A DNA stretch of 7,912 bases from an uncultured Eubacteriales bacterium (GTDB lineage Bacteria; Bacillota; Clostridia; Christensenellales; Borkfalkiaceae). Each line of letters starts with the position of its first letter. Position 1 is the stretch's first letter. Where the stretch lies: NCBI GenBank assembly GCA_905210545.1, contig CAJLXC010000054.1, positions 1 to 7,912 on the forward strand, in the 5' to 3' direction. The notes beneath the pieces were generated by a model. It did not search any database and had not been told where the DNA came from. It saw only the letters and a list, made by a program, of their open reading frames with translations. The translations under genes were made by a program, and so were the position numbers. Shown here piece by piece: positions 1 through 6,295 of this stretch.

Positions 1-374
1 GTATGACGTATTTTCTTAACAATACAGAGCAGTCGTATCTGAGATTAGGAGAAATGAAAGCTCCCTCTTATATCAGTTGGGGAAATTGCAACCGTTCCGC
101 GCTTATAAGAGTTCCCGCCAGCAGAACGGGAAAAAGATTTGAATTGCGCTCGCCGGACGGCGCGGGGAATATTTATCTTGCTTATGCGCTTATATTATAT
201 GCGGGAACGGACGGGATCAGAAAGAATCTTAAATTACCCGAAAAGAGCGAAAAAAACCTGTTTGAATGTAATTCCGTTTTCGACCGTCTCCCGGATTCTT
301 TGGAGAACGCAAAGAAAGAAGCGGAAAACAGTGCATTTATAAAAAAATATTTAGATAAAAAGTTTATCGGATAA
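1..374 (+). CDS. glnA: Glutamine synthetase type I, C-terminal part (5' end outside window)
   Basis: This is the last 123 or so residues of a class I glutamine synthetase, which makes glutamine from glutamate, ammonia and ATP in the cytoplasm. The visible part contains the family block YISWGxxNRSALIRVP and then FELRSPDGAGN, followed by the conserved YLAYALILYAGTDGI helix. Counting from the Met at position 3, the arginines at R31, R36 and R49 match the active-site arginines of the family. Where enterobacterial enzymes carry the adenylylated tyrosine (NLYDLP), this protein reads NLFE (F87), so it cannot be adenylylated there, as expected for a Gram-positive GSI-alpha type. The Met at position 3 is internal; the gene enters from the left edge with bases 1-2 ending a split codon. 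The protein stops soon after the LPDSLENA segment and lacks the roughly 30-residue C-terminal tail of typical GSI. It lies 6 nt from the ANTAR gene. Confidence 0.93.
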   Translation, partial: MTYFLNNTEQSYLRLGEMKAPSYISWGNCNRSALIRVPASRTGKRFELRSPDGAGNIYLAYALILYAGTDGIRKNLKLPEKSEKNLFECNSVFDRLPDSLENAKKEAENSAFIKKYLDKKFIG

Positions 375-380
375 ACGATT

Positions 381-959
381 ATGCCTGTCGAAAAAGAATG
401 GCGGGTTCTTGTCGTTTCCTCGTCTGTTAAAGGTTCTGAATTTATCGAAAAAAACCTTACTGAAAATTGTCGCGCGGAATACGTAACGAGCGGCGTTGAG
501 GCAAGGCTTTGTCTGTCGCAAAAAGATTACGACGTCGTTTTGATAAATTGCCCGTTAAAAGACGAGTTTGGCTCCGAACTTGCGGAAAACGTTATAAAAG
601 ATTCGTATGCAGGCGCAATGTTGCTCGTCAGAAACGACGTGTACGAAGGCGTCTCTTCTGCTATGGAAAAAATAGGCGTTTTCTGCGAACCTAAGCCTGT
701 TTCGGTTCAATCTTTCGTTCAAGGACTGCGTATGACGATTACTACTTGTCAAAGGCTTAAAGGACTTGTAAGAAAGACGGAAAGTCTGAAAGAAAAAATG
801 GAAGAAATAAAGCTTGTCGGCAGAGCGAAGCTTTTGCTTATAACAAAACTTTCTTTCACCGAAGAAGAAGCTCATAAATATATAGAAAAACAGGCGATGG
901 ACAGGTGCGTAAAGAAAACCGTCATTGCGTGTGATATAATAAAAAATTATAACGATTAG
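381..959 (+). CDS. ANTAR-domain RNA-binding antiterminator with degenerate receiver domain (NitR-like)
   Basis: This 192-residue protein has an N-terminal receiver-like fold (about 8-120), a short probable coiled coil (about 125-145) and a C-terminal ANTAR domain (about 137-190). ANTAR proteins bind paired RNA hairpins and prevent transcription termination. The ANTAR signature is clear: A149 in GRAKLLL, TEEEAHKYI with A164, and QAMD with A172, the three alanines that define the family. The receiver looks unable to take phosphate: the acidic pair after strand 1 reads SSS (13-15), and the phospho-acceptor position in VVLINCPL is N56, while the strand-5 Lys-Pro (K105-P106) is kept. Control by phosphorylation is therefore unlikely; ligand or protein binding is an inference. 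Clostridia are known to carry such a regulator (NitR) just after glnA, which fits this position. No good Shine-Dalgarno precedes the ATG, so translational coupling to glnA, 6 nt upstream, is likely. Confidence 0.88.
   Translation: MPVEKEWRVLVVSSSVKGSEFIEKNLTENCRAEYVTSGVEARLCLSQKDYDVVLINCPLKDEFGSELAENVIKDSYAGAMLLVRNDVYEGVSSAMEKIGVFCEPKPVSVQSFVQGLRMTITTCQRLKGLVRKTESLKEKMEEIKLVGRAKLLLITKLSFTEEEAHKYIEKQAMDRCVKKTVIACDIIKNYND
932..940 (+). promoter_or_regulatory. Possible internal promoter for pyrG (extended -10)
   Basis: TGATATAAT is a perfect extended -10 (TG at 932-933, TATAAT at 935-940), 28 nt before the pyrG start. No convincing -35 exists at 16-18 bp spacing (the region reads aagaaa), so activity would rest on the extended -10. 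It lies within the last codons of the ANTAR gene (residues C184 to I187), so the match could be due to coding sequence alone. If active, it would let pyrG be expressed independently of glnA, with a start near 946-948. Confidence 0.35.
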
Positions 960-962
960 AGG
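958..962 (+). promoter_or_regulatory. Ribosome binding site of pyrG
   Basis: AGAGG overlaps the last two bases of the ANTAR stop codon (TAG, 957-959) and lies 6 nt before the pyrG ATG. This fixes the pyrG start and suggests translation passes from one gene to the next. Confidence 0.75.
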
Positions 963-968
963 TTTTAT

Positions 969-2561
969 ATGAAAAAATACATATTCGTAACCGGCGGCGT
1001 TGTGTCGGGCTTAGGCAAAGGCATAACGGCTGCTTCTTTAGGGCGTTTGTTAAAGGCTCGCGGGCTAAAAGTCGCAGCGCAAAAATTAGATCCGTATATA
1101 AACGTTGATCCGGGAACGATGAGTCCTTATCAGCACGGAGAAGTTTTCGTGACGGAAGACGGCGCGGAAACGGATCTCGATCTCGGACATTACGAAAGGT
1201 TTATAGACGAAAATCTTAACAGGTTTTCTAATCTCACCACGGGAAAGGTCTTCTGGAACGTTCTCAATAAAGAAAGAAGGGGCGAATATCTCGGCTCAAC
1301 CGTTCAGATAATTCCGCACGTTACTAACGAGATAAAAGAGTTTATCTATCGCGTGGGAAGAGAAACCGACGCAGACGTGGTTATTACCGAAATAGGCGGA
1401 ACGATAGGCGATATAGAATCTCAACCGTTTTTGGAAGCGGTAAGACAAGTGTCTTTGGAAGTAGGCAAAGAAAACAGTTTGTTTATTCACGTAACGCTCG
1501 TTCCGTTTCTGTCGGGTAGCGACGAACATAAGAGCAAGCCTACGCAACATTCAGTAAAAGAATTGCAGGGAATGGGCGTTAATCCCAACATTATAATCCT
1601 TCGCTGCGACGAACCGTTAGAAGAAAATATTTTTAACAAGATAGCGTTGTTCTGTAACGTAAAAAAAGATTGCGTTATAGAAAATATTACGTTACCGATT
1701 CTATACGAAGCCCCTCTGATGCTTGAAAAGAACAATTTTTCCGACGTGGTTTGCCGCGAACTCGGTATCGACGCTCCTAAACCCGACCTTACCGAATGGG
1801 AAAATATGGTTGATAAAATCAAAACTCTTCACAAAGAAGTGAACATTGCTATTGTCGGGAAATACGTTGCTCTTCACGACGCGTATCTTTCCGTTGCGGA
1901 AGCGTTAAGACACGCTGGTTACTGGCTTGGCGCAAAGGTTAATATATTGTGGGTGGACAGCGAGACCGTGACTGACGAAAACGTTTCCGAAAGACTTAAA
2001 TCCGCAGACGGAATACTTGTGCCGGGCGGTTTCGGTAACAGAGGAATCGAAGGCAAAATCGCGGCGGCAAAATACGCTCGCGAAAACGACGTTCCGTTTT
2101 TGGGCATTTGTCTCGGAATGCAGGTTGCCGTTATAGAATTCGCGAGAAACGTTTGCGGAATTAAAGACGCAAATTCCGGGGAATTCGATGCGGACTGCAA
2201 AAACAAGGTGATAGACTTTTTGCCCGATCAAGACGACAGCGTGAATAAAGGCGGAACTTTAAGACTCGGAGCGTATCCTTGCAAAATTGCCGAAAATACA
2301 AAACTTTACGAGTGTTACGGCGAGAACGAAATTTACGAAAGGCATCGCCATCGTTATGAGTTTAACAACGATTACCGCGAAATTCTTACCAAAAACGGTC
2401 TTGTTATAGGCGGAACGTCTCCTGACGGCTATATCGTAGAAACGATTGAAAATCCCGCCGATAAATTCTTTGTGGGCGTTCAGTTCCATCCGGAATTCAA
2501 AAGCAGACCCAACAAACCTCACCCGTTGTTTTTGGGACTCGTAAAAAACTCGATGAAATAA
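969..2561 (+). CDS. pyrG: CTP synthase (glutamine-hydrolysing)
   Basis: CTP synthase turns UTP into CTP using ATP and ammonia released from glutamine, the last step of de novo CTP synthesis. The 530-residue length is normal for the family. The N-terminal amidoligase domain (about 1-265) begins with KYIFVTGGVVSGLGKG, the P-loop with K17, then LDPYINVDPGTMSPYQHGEV and the AETDLDLGHYERF segment. The C-terminal class I glutaminase domain (about 290-530) has the nucleophile C381 in GICLGMQ and the H507/E509 pair in VQFHPEF, so the catalytic triad is complete. The start is set by the family N-terminus and by the Shine-Dalgarno at 958-962. It follows the ANTAR gene by 9 nt, leaving no room for the leader-based pyrG control (reiterative transcription or attenuation) known in other Gram-positives. 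Expression probably follows glnA and the ANTAR gene, or the possible internal promoter. Confidence 0.98.
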   Translation: MKKYIFVTGGVVSGLGKGITAASLGRLLKARGLKVAAQKLDPYINVDPGTMSPYQHGEVFVTEDGAETDLDLGHYERFIDENLNRFSNLTTGKVFWNVLNKERRGEYLGSTVQIIPHVTNEIKEFIYRVGRETDADVVITEIGGTIGDIESQPFLEAVRQVSLEVGKENSLFIHVTLVPFLSGSDEHKSKPTQHSVKELQGMGVNPNIIILRCDEPLEENIFNKIALFCNVKKDCVIENITLPILYEAPLMLEKNNFSDVVCRELGIDAPKPDLTEWENMVDKIKTLHKEVNIAIVGKYVALHDAYLSVAEALRHAGYWLGAKVNILWVDSETVTDENVSERLKSADGILVPGGFGNRGIEGKIAAAKYARENDVPFLGICLGMQVAVIEFARNVCGIKDANSGEFDADCKNKVIDFLPDQDDSVNKGGTLRLGAYPCKIAENTKLYECYGENEIYERHRHRYEFNNDYREILTKNGLVIGGTSPDGYIVETIENPADKFFVGVQFHPEFKSRPNKPHPLFLGLVKNSMK

Positions 2562-2597
2562 AAAAATTTTTACGACCTCTGAATGCTTGTATTTTTG

Positions 2598-2681
2598 TTT
2601 CACGATTTAAAACTTGAGAGAACATTTCTTTGATTTTTAAAAAAACGAAGGTTTTTACCTTCGTTTTTTAAAATCGTGAAA
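2598..2681. repeat. Inverted repeat flanking the pyrG terminator
   Basis: TTTCACGATTT at 2598-2608 and AAATCGTGAAA at 2671-2681 are perfect 11-bp inverted copies. Allowing one bulged T, the match extends to TTTCACGATTTAAAA against TTTTAAAATCGTGAAA (2666-2681). The terminator hairpin sits between the arms, so the RNA could close a long outer stem around it, or the arms could be protein binding sites. A third copy of the 10-bp core is at 2779-2788. Confidence 0.6.
2640..2669 (+). terminator. Intrinsic terminator after pyrG
   Basis: The hairpin has the core CGAAGG (2646-2651) and CCTTCG (2658-2663) around the loop TTTTTA, followed by six T residues. An A-run before the core pairs with the T-run, giving 12 bp in all (2640-2651 with 2658-2669). 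The A-run/T-run symmetry would allow it to work in both directions. It lies 78 nt after the pyrG stop and before the glmS promoter, so it should separate the two units. Confidence 0.85.
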
Positions 2682-2746
2682 TGCATTTTTAGACGCTTTT
2701 TGGTTAAATAATGGCTAAAATGAGCCGAAACGGGTAAAAATTTTAC

Positions 2747-2775
2747 TTGACAAACGCATATAAATACCCTAAGAT
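2747..2775 (+). promoter_or_regulatory. Sigma-A type promoter of glmS-guaA
   Basis: A perfect -35 TTGACA (2747-2752) is followed after exactly 17 bp by TAAGAT (2770-2775, four of six consensus bases). An AT-rich run (about 2736-2745) just upstream could act as an UP element. Transcription would start near 2781-2784, giving a leader of only about 33 nt. Confidence 0.75.
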
Positions 2776-2779
2776 TATA

Positions 2780-2793
2780 AATCGTGAACGATT
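2780..2793. promoter_or_regulatory. Dyad at the glmS transcription start (possible operator or 5' hairpin)
   Basis: AATCGTGAACGATT has 6-bp inverted arms around GA. It covers the predicted start of transcription and overlaps one copy of the AAATCGTGAA motif (2779-2788). As DNA it could be a repressor site; as RNA it could form a 5-bp stem with a UGAA loop at the very 5' end of the message. Which of these applies, if either, cannot be told from the sequence. Confidence 0.4.
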
Positions 2794-2799
2794 CAATCC

Positions 2800-2804
2800 G
2801 GAGG
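2800..2804 (+). promoter_or_regulatory. Ribosome binding site of glmS
   Basis: GGAGG lies 10 nt before the glmS ATG. This start leaves Cys at position 2, which the enzyme needs as its N-terminal nucleophile. Confidence 0.85.
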
Positions 2805-2814
2805 ACGGTCGATA

Positions 2815-4593
2815 ATGTGCGGAATAGTAGGTTACATAGGGAATAACGTAGAAAAAGTTTTAATTAAAAAGCTTAAAAAGCTCGAGTACAGAGGATACGA
2901 TTCGGCGGGAATCGCCGTCGGCGCAAACGACGGTTTTTCAGTCTTTAAAGCAAAAGGTGAGATAAAAAATCTCGAATCAATCGTTAAGGAAACGAAAGGC
3001 GCTACGGTGGGCATCGGGCATACGCGTTGGGCGACTCACGGTAAACCCGACGAAATAAATGCGCACCCGCACATTTCTTCCGATAAAAAATGGGTTTTGG
3101 TTCATAACGGAATAATAGAAAATTACGGCGAACTTAAAGAAAAACTTATCGCCGCGGGAATGGATTTTTACAGTCAGACCGACAGCGAAACGATCGCAAA
3201 GCTTCTTCAATATTATTCTTGCGAAGACGGGCTTGAAACGTTGCGAAAAACCGTTACGGCTCTTCGCGGAAGTTATGCGCTTGCAATAATGAGGGCGGGC
3301 GAAAACGCCGTTTATTTTTCAAAAAACAGAAGTCCTCTTTTCGTGGCGTTAAACGGTAAAAACGCCCTTATTGCAAGCGACGTGATATGTTTTAAGGATT
3401 TTGCCAAAGAATACTACGTTCTCGAAGACGGCGAATTCGGCGTTGTTAAAGACGGTAAGCTTACGGTGAAAAACGAAATAGGCGACGTGTCTAAAAGTCC
3501 CGTTATATTAGAAAATATCGACGACTATTCGGAAAACGAGTACGATCACTATATGCTTAAAGAAATTTTTGAAACAAAAAATTCTTTAACGAGTATTGCG
3601 GAATACTATTCCGTTCCGGAAAATTATAAAGAATTGTCAAAGATAAACATAAATAATTACAATAAAATAGTTTTGGTAGGTTGCGGAACGGCTTACCACG
3701 CCTGTCTTTTCGGCGCGAAATTTTTGCACGATAAAATCGGGGTGGACTGCTTCACTTTCGTCGCAAGCGAATTCAGATATTCCGATCAGAAGATAAACGA
3801 AAAAACGCTTTTATTCTTAATAAGTCAAAGCGGAGAAACCGCAGATACTCTTGCCGCGATGGAACTTGCGCGCGAAAAAGGGGCAAAAACGGTTGCGATA
3901 GTAAACGTGGAATACAGCACGCTTGCAAAACGGGCTTCCGTTTGCGTGCCTATAAAAGCGGGAACGGAGGTTGCCGTTGCGTCGACCAAAGCGTATAGTT
4001 CGCAGATTGCGGTTTTATATCTCGTTGCGGAAATTCTCGAAGCGTCGCTTAAAAATACCGAGTATTCAACGGACGAATTGAAAGAATTTATAAAATATTT
4101 CAATTTCGGGCAAATTCAACTTTACAGAATGATAGCCGATGTGTTAAGATATCAGCGTAAGATTTTTATGATAGGTCGCGGCGCGGATTATTATTCCGCA
4201 AACGAGGCGAGTTTAAAAATCAAAGAAACCTGTTATATCGACTCCGACACGTATTATGCGGGTGAGTTAAAACACGGTTTTCTTGCGTTGATTGACGAAA
4301 CTACTTACGTAGTCGTTTTCGCGACGGAAAAATCCGTGTTGTCCAAATTGCTTTGCAATGCGGAAGAAGCGTATTCAAGGGGTGCAAAGCTTATTTTGTT
4401 TACTTGTTTCGACGTAGAAGAGTCTTTCACGTCAAAATGCGAACACGTGATAAAAATAAACGATTCCGAAAACGGGTTGCAAGCGATAAACAATATCGTA
4501 CCTTGGCAACTTATTGCTTATTACACGTCGATCGCAAAGGGGATAAACCCCGACAGACCGAGAAATCTCGCAAAAAGCGTTACCGTAGAGTAA
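2815..4593 (+). CDS. glmS: Glutamine-fructose-6-phosphate aminotransferase (isomerizing)
   Basis: GlmS makes glucosamine-6-phosphate from fructose-6-phosphate and glutamine, the entry step to cell-wall amino sugars. At 592 residues it is close to the usual 600 or so. The N-terminal class II amidotransferase domain (about 1-215) starts MCGIVGYIG, with C2 as nucleophile once Met is removed, followed by RWATHG (R71-G76) and HNG (H97-G99). Two SIS sugar-isomerase domains follow (about 275-405 and 440-575). They contain SQSGETADT (from S337), the VASTKAYSSQ loop (S390-T391-K392) and the C-terminal NLAKSVTVE with the catalytic lysine K587. All key residues are intact. It has its own promoter and a very short leader, with no room for the glmS ribozyme found in many Gram-positives. 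guaA follows after 29 nt, probably on the same transcript. Confidence 0.98.
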   Translation: MCGIVGYIGNNVEKVLIKKLKKLEYRGYDSAGIAVGANDGFSVFKAKGEIKNLESIVKETKGATVGIGHTRWATHGKPDEINAHPHISSDKKWVLVHNGIIENYGELKEKLIAAGMDFYSQTDSETIAKLLQYYSCEDGLETLRKTVTALRGSYALAIMRAGENAVYFSKNRSPLFVALNGKNALIASDVICFKDFAKEYYVLEDGEFGVVKDGKLTVKNEIGDVSKSPVILENIDDYSENEYDHYMLKEIFETKNSLTSIAEYYSVPENYKELSKININNYNKIVLVGCGTAYHACLFGAKFLHDKIGVDCFTFVASEFRYSDQKINEKTLLFLISQSGETADTLAAMELAREKGAKTVAIVNVEYSTLAKRASVCVPIKAGTEVAVASTKAYSSQIAVLYLVAEILEASLKNTEYSTDELKEFIKYFNFGQIQLYRMIADVLRYQRKIFMIGRGADYYSANEASLKIKETCYIDSDTYYAGELKHGFLALIDETTYVVVFATEKSVLSKLLCNAEEAYSRGAKLILFTCFDVEESFTSKCEHVIKINDSENGLQAINNIVPWQLIAYYTSIAKGINPDRPRNLAKSVTVE

Positions 4594-4613
4594 CGTTAAT
4601 TATAAAAACTAAT

Positions 4614-4619
4614 GAGGTG
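4614..4619 (+). promoter_or_regulatory. Ribosome binding site of guaA, deciding its start
   Basis: GAGGTG lies 3 nt before the ATG at 4623 (the GAGG core 5 nt). The guaA frame stays open upstream to an ATG at 4353, but that stretch lies inside glmS, and the GuaA family N-terminus begins at 4623. Confidence 0.8.
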
Positions 4620-4622
4620 TTT

Positions 4623-6155
4623 ATGCAAAGACAAACAGTGCTTGTCATCGACTTCGGCGGACAATACAATCAATTGATTGTCAGAAGAGTCAGAAATCTG
4701 AACGTTTACGCGGAACTTGTTCCCGCGGATATTTCGCTCGAAAAAATTAAGGCGTATAATCCCATAGGTATAATATTTACCGGCGGCCCGTCGAGCGTTT
4801 TCGGCGAAGATTCCCCTAAGATCGACGAGTCTGTTTTTTCTTTAGGAGTTCCCGTTCTCGGAATATGTTACGGAATGCAGCTTACGGCGTATGAACTCGG
4901 CGGAAAAGTCGTTCACGCGGACGTGAGAGAGTACGGAAGACAGAAGATTTTTTATTCTGAAAGCGTATTGTTCGACGGCGTTTCCAAAGAGAATTTTTGT
5001 TGGATGAGTCACACCGATCAGGTAAGCGAACTGCCCGACGGATTTAAGGTGACTGCACATACCGAACATTGCGCCGTTGCCGCTTACGAAAATGCGGAAA
5101 GAAAAATTTTTGCCGTTCAATTTCACCCGGAAGTCGTTCATACCGTTGACGGAAATAAAATTTTAAGCAACTTCCTTTACAAGGTTTGCAATGCCGACGG
5201 GGACTGGAAAATGTCCGATTACGCGACCGAAAGCATAAATAAGATTAAAGCTAAAGTCGGCGACAAAAAGGTTCTTTGCGCGATGAGCGGCGGCGTGGAC
5301 AGCGCGGTTGCCGCAACGCTTTTACATAAGGCGGTAGGGGATAATCTGACTTGTATTTTCGTCGATCACGGACTTCTTCGTAAAAACGAAGCGAACGAGG
5401 TTATGAGCGTTTTTAAAGACGGAATGGGGATGAACCTGATTAAAGTCGATGCGGGAAAGTATTTCCTTAAAGAGCTTAAAGGCGTCAAAGAGCCGGAGAA
5501 AAAACGCAAAATAATCGGTAAAGCATTTATAGACGTGTTCAGCGAACAGGCTAAAAAAATAGGTAAAGTCGATTTTCTCGTTCAGGGAACGATTTATCCG
5601 GACGTTATCGAAAGCGGCTTGGGAAAAAGCGCGGTGATAAAGAGCCATCATAACGTAGGAGGGTTGCCTTCCGTTGTGGATTTTAAAGAGATAATCGAGC
5701 CGCTCAGAAGTTTGTTTAAAGACGAGGTTCGCGCGCTCGGGTTAGAACTCGGATTGCCCGAAAAAATCGTAATGCGTCAACCGTTCCCGGGGCCCGGTCT
5801 TGCGATAAGGATTTTGGGCAATATCACCGAAAAAAAGATAAAACTTTTGCAGGACGCCGACTATATTTTCAGAGAAGAAATAGCAAAAGCCGGTCTCGAT
5901 AAAGTTATCTGGCAATATTTTGCGGTTCTTACGGGTATGAGATCCGTCGGTGTAATGGGCGACGAAAGAACATACGATTACACGATTGCGTTGCGAGCGG
6001 TGACGAGTATAGACGGTATGACTGCGGATTGGGCAGATATTCCGCACGACGTAATGTCAACTATCTCATCGAGAATAGTGAACGAGGTTAAAAACGTAAA
6101 TCGCGTAGTTTACGACGTAACGAGCAAACCTCCCGCGACTATCGAATGGGAATAA
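4623..6155 (+). CDS. guaA: GMP synthase (glutamine-hydrolysing)
   Basis: GuaA converts XMP to GMP using ATP and glutamine, the last step of guanine nucleotide synthesis. The 510-residue product matches the family length. The class I glutaminase domain (about 1-185) starts VLVIDFGGQYNQLIVRRVR and has TGGPSSV, C82 in GICYGMQ, and H168/E170 in QFHPEV. The ATP-pyrophosphatase domain has the PP-loop SGGVDS (S222-S227). The C-terminal dimer and XMP-binding part has RQPFPGPGLAIRILG (from R385) and ends TSKPPATIEWE, a typical GuaA terminus. The start at 4623 is chosen over the in-frame ATG at 4353, because the extra 90 residues would be the glmS sequence read in another frame and resemble nothing in the family. 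It lies 29 nt after glmS with no promoter or purine riboswitch between them, so it probably depends on the glmS promoter. A strong terminator follows. Confidence 0.98.
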   Translation: MQRQTVLVIDFGGQYNQLIVRRVRNLNVYAELVPADISLEKIKAYNPIGIIFTGGPSSVFGEDSPKIDESVFSLGVPVLGICYGMQLTAYELGGKVVHADVREYGRQKIFYSESVLFDGVSKENFCWMSHTDQVSELPDGFKVTAHTEHCAVAAYENAERKIFAVQFHPEVVHTVDGNKILSNFLYKVCNADGDWKMSDYATESINKIKAKVGDKKVLCAMSGGVDSAVAATLLHKAVGDNLTCIFVDHGLLRKNEANEVMSVFKDGMGMNLIKVDAGKYFLKELKGVKEPEKKRKIIGKAFIDVFSEQAKKIGKVDFLVQGTIYPDVIESGLGKSAVIKSHHNVGGLPSVVDFKEIIEPLRSLFKDEVRALGLELGLPEKIVMRQPFPGPGLAIRILGNITEKKIKLLQDADYIFREEIAKAGLDKVIWQYFAVLTGMRSVGVMGDERTYDYTIALRAVTSIDGMTADWADIPHDVMSTISSRIVNEVKNVNRVVYDVTSKPPATIEWE

Positions 6156-6178
6156 TTTTTTAGAAAACGTTTTATAAG

Positions 6179-6208
6179 AGGTCGATTTTAGTTATCGACC
6201 TTTTTTTT
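6179..6208 (+). terminator. Intrinsic terminator after guaA
   Basis: AGGTCGAT (6179-6186) and ATCGACCT (6194-6201) form a perfect 8-bp stem with the 7-nt loop TTTAGTT, followed by a run of T to 6208. It starts 23 nt after the guaA stop and closes the glmS-guaA unit. Confidence 0.92.
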
Positions 6209-6224
6209 ACTTTTAAAAACCCGC

Positions 6225-6236
6225 AATCGAACGATT
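6225..6236. promoter_or_regulatory. Small dyad just upstream of the 6241-6269 promoter
   Basis: AATCGAACGATT has 5-bp inverted arms around AA and ends 4 nt before the -35. It resembles the glmS dyad AATCGTGAACGATT (2780-2793) and shares GAACGATT with it. It may be a binding site for the same regulator, or a coincidence in AT-rich DNA. Confidence 0.25.
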
Positions 6237-6240
6237 TTTA

Positions 6241-6269
6241 TTTACAAATTTTGTTTTATATGTTATACT
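6241..6269 (+). promoter_or_regulatory. Sigma-A type promoter of the membrane-protein gene and probably pncB
   Basis: The -35 TTTACA (6241-6246, five of six consensus bases) is followed by a 17-bp spacer and TATACT (6264-6269). A TG at 6261-6262 makes it an extended -10. Transcription should start near 6276, about 20 nt before the ATG at 6296. Confidence 0.8.
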
Positions 6270-6295
6270 AAAATAAAAAAACTGGGGATTGTAGT

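Noticed and set aside
555..875. Antisense open frames, such as this one and others opposite pyrG, glmS and guaA
   Set aside because: They are shadows of clearly recognised genes, encode low-complexity or unrecognisable proteins, and have no start signals.
2562..2669. ANTAR target RNA (two hairpins with six-base loops, A at 1 and G at 4) before the terminator
   Set aside because: The terminator loop is TTTTTA and the only nearby hairpin (around 2617-2629) has a three-base loop. The terminator at 6179-6208 has a seven-base loop that does not fit either.
2711..2737. Eight-codon ORF (MAKMSRNG) as a leader peptide for glmS
   Set aside because: It has no ribosome binding site and lies upstream of the predicted glmS promoter, so it would not be on the transcript.
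2562..2814. glmS ribozyme or another riboswitch upstream of glmS
   Set aside because: No ribozyme core could be recognised, most of the gap lies before the predicted promoter, and the only strong hairpin is a plain terminator.
4353..4622. Upstream in-frame extension of guaA to an ATG at 4353
   Set aside because: It overlaps glmS throughout, encodes an Arg/Lys-rich shadow sequence unlike GuaA, and the ATG at 4623 has a good ribosome binding site and the family N-terminus.
6164..6173. Perfect palindrome AAAACGTTTT after guaA
   Set aside because: It is short, AT-rich and not associated with a promoter; such palindromes are expected by chance here.
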